A stretch of DNA of 6,832 nt from Candidatus Zixiibacteriota bacterium (lineage in GTDB: Bacteria; Zixibacteria; MSB-5A5; SM1-73), in contig JAOZNS010000041.1 of NCBI GenBank assembly GCA_029933635.1, positions 9,026 through 15,857 of the forward strand, read 5' to 3'. The notes under the pieces were generated by a model. It was not told the origin of the DNA, did not search any database, and worked only from the letters and a program-made list of their open reading frames with translations. Position numbers and translations under genes: made by a program. Each line of letters starts with the position of its first letter. The first letter of the stretch is position 1. Of the stretch, positions 5,558 to 6,832 are shown one piece after another.

Positions 5558-5564
5558 AAAGGAG
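5558..5564 (+). promoter_or_regulatory. Ribosome binding site of the third gene
   Basis: AAAGGAG with a 6-nt spacer precedes the ATG at 5571. It fixes that start together with the signal peptide. Confidence 0.85.
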
Positions 5565-5570
5565 TGAAAA

Positions 5571-6832
5571 ATGGCGAAAAGACTTACTGTAATATTTGTT
5601 GTTTGTCTGTTTTTGGTCTCCGTTGTAGTTGGGGGAGCATTAGCCGCCACCGCCCAGAAGAAGTCGACTGAGAAGCGGGTAAGACACATCTCCTGGGATA
5701 TCAACTGGGGCGGTGCCGGAGAGGAGCTGATTTTTGCCCCAGCGTCATCCAAATATTCTATTGGCGGTGCCAAGGATGATCATCCGGAATGCATAGACAG
5801 TCTGGGCACTCACACCAACTTCTACGATGTGAACGGTCCCTTCATCCGGCATGATCAGGTGGGACATACCTGGTATGATTTCCAGAAGAACGGCTCTGTG
5901 GGTCGGATGATCTCGGTGACCGCAGGTGGCTACCGGCACTTCTCCTGGACCTATTGTGAAGGCGCCTATCCTGGCGCAGACCGCTACGTGGATGCCAACT
6001 GCTTTAATCCTATTGGAGCTTTCGTTGGTCAGAACCACGCTGCTGGTGGGCACAACAAGAATGCTGGCTACAGCAATCAGCTTCATATGCCGGATGGCAA
6101 GTCGGTGATAATTCATCACCGCACCGCCGGCACGGGTCTGGATCCTTGCTGGTGGAGCATGATCACCATGGAGGAGGAGCTTTGCAGTGGTAACTATCCG
6201 ATACACTTTGACATTCCGGACACCATCAAGGACTGTTCCTCGGGCGAGGAGGGTATGTGGCCCAAGGCGGACATGTATTATGATGAGACCAAGGACACGG
6301 TCTATTTTCATATCGTAATGACCGAAGGGAATACCGAGCCTGTGCCGAATGTGGTGGCATATGAGCGCTGTAAGATGGATCCCGACAATCTTAACACCAT
6401 GATCTGCGAAAGCTACGTTAATGGAGCAACTGCCAGCTACACCCTCACTGCAGGAACAAACTATTCCAATCCGCCAACCAATGTGATCAGTCATTTTGAC
6501 ACCTCCTGCAGTGTTACTCCGGTGGTGACGGTTTCACCGGCTCCCGGCTCCAAGAGGGTAGCCATCGCTTATCTTAGACCTTGCTGTGATGGGAGCTGTG
6601 ATTATCTGAGTGATATAGCTTACTTAGAGTCGATGAACAACGGAGATGACTGGATTGACGGGAGCAATTGGGATCCTCCCACCATAGTTAACATCACCGA
6701 CTTTGGCTGTGATGGAAATGAGCGAGGCTTTCATGATCTTTCAGCCTGCTACGATTACAACGACAGCCTGCACATAATTTATCTGACCTGTGGTTTCGAT
6801 CCCACCAATCCGGGCTATTATCAGCCGGGAGT
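5571..6832 (+). CDS. Secreted cysteine-rich protein, probable BNR/sialidase-like beta-propeller (3' end outside window)
   Basis: The frame is open from the ATG at 5571 to the window end: 420 codons with no stop. Residues 1-25 or 26 are a clear signal peptide: MAKR, then a hydrophobic core up to GGALA, with a cut near ATAQKK. The mature part has 15 cysteines (among them C74, C129, C144, C193, C205, C222, C267, C279, C313, the C338-C339-C343 cluster, C380, C393 and C407), which suggests disulfides in an exported protein. Short strand patterns recur: KADMYYDETKDTVYFHIVM (232-250), KRVAIAYLR (328-336) with SDIAYLESMNNGDDW (347-361), and LSACYDYNDSLHIIYLT (390-406). These resemble blades of BNR/sialidase-type propellers from related candidate phyla. 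No catalytic set can be assigned, so no enzyme activity is claimed. Like the two upstream proteins it is exported, but it is probably transcribed from its own promoter with a long structured leader. A C-terminal sorting or dockerin domain may lie beyond the window. Confidence 0.88.
   Translation, partial: MAKRLTVIFVVCLFLVSVVVGGALAATAQKKSTEKRVRHISWDINWGGAGEELIFAPASSKYSIGGAKDDHPECIDSLGTHTNFYDVNGPFIRHDQVGHTWYDFQKNGSVGRMISVTAGGYRHFSWTYCEGAYPGADRYVDANCFNPIGAFVGQNHAAGGHNKNAGYSNQLHMPDGKSVIIHHRTAGTGLDPCWWSMITMEEELCSGNYPIHFDIPDTIKDCSSGEEGMWPKADMYYDETKDTVYFHIVMTEGNTEPVPNVVAYERCKMDPDNLNTMICESYVNGATASYTLTAGTNYSNPPTNVISHFDTSCSVTPVVTVSPAPGSKRVAIAYLRPCCDGSCDYLSDIAYLESMNNGDDWIDGSNWDPPTIVNITDFGCDGNERGFHDLSACYDYNDSLHIIYLTCGFDPTNPGYYQPG

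Noticed and set aside
5528..5773. Minus-strand ORF of 81 codons
   Set aside because: It mirrors the leader end and the signal peptide region of the third gene and shows no family features.
5926..6108. Plus-strand ORF of 60 codons in another frame inside the third gene
   Set aside because: It is nested in a well-supported reading frame and has no own ribosome binding site.
5745..6494. Minus-strand ORF of 249 codons with a GGAGGTG Shine-Dalgarno (complement of 6500-6506) 5 nt before its ATG
   Set aside because: It lies fully antisense to the signal-peptide gene, whose frame is open for 420 codons with a good start. The antisense protein has no recognisable domain or signal peptide and looks like a codon mirror. 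The Shine-Dalgarno is encoded by ordinary GAC-ACC-TCC codons. Only antisense expression data would revive it.

Overview
The window carries three plus-strand genes for secreted proteins: a very large repetitive protein whose start lies left of the window, a small complete cohesin/dockerin protein, and a third exported protein that runs off the right edge. There are no tRNA, rRNA, CRISPR or transposase genes. The protein style suggests an uncultured bacterium of the FCB group or a neighbouring candidate phylum, of the Zixibacteria / KSB1 / Eisenbacteria kind. The pointers are long Ig/cadherin-like repeats of the PPVLDSIG...EGDTL...ATDPDG...DSGNG type, a C-terminal dockerin of the form GDANGDG...LYRxGPPP, and a cohesin followed by a GDIN-type EF-hand tail. 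This placement is an inference from protein style, not a phylogenetic result.

Positions 1-3965 encode at least 1,320 residues: thirteen repeats of about 94 residues (period 279-315 bp) and a two-loop calcium-binding dockerin at the C terminus. After a 130-bp gap, positions 4096-4851 encode a 251-residue protein with a signal peptide, a cohesin-like domain and a dockerin-like pair of calcium loops of atypical length. A dockerin-tipped protein next to a cohesin-bearing one suggests that the two may assemble outside the cell, with the small protein as an adaptor.

Positions 4852-5570 hold no convincing gene but are rich in signals. First comes a cluster of strong palindromes (4942-5021). Next is a promoter-like stretch in which a consensus -35 and a consensus -10 lie 22 bp apart, the -10 inside a perfect palindrome (5083-5120). 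After that is a leader of about 450 nt with many hairpins. The leader contains two copies of an RNA motif of about 65 nt (5331-5398 and 5447-5509). The second copy ends in a terminator-like hairpin with six T residues, and a further hairpin sits just before the ribosome binding site of the third gene.

The third gene (from 5571) encodes a signal peptide and a cysteine-rich beta-strand-rich domain of the BNR/sialidase-like beta-propeller sort. The likely logic is an export and surface-assembly locus, with the third gene under its own promoter and probably leader-mediated control. The leader is the best candidate in the window for something undescribed.
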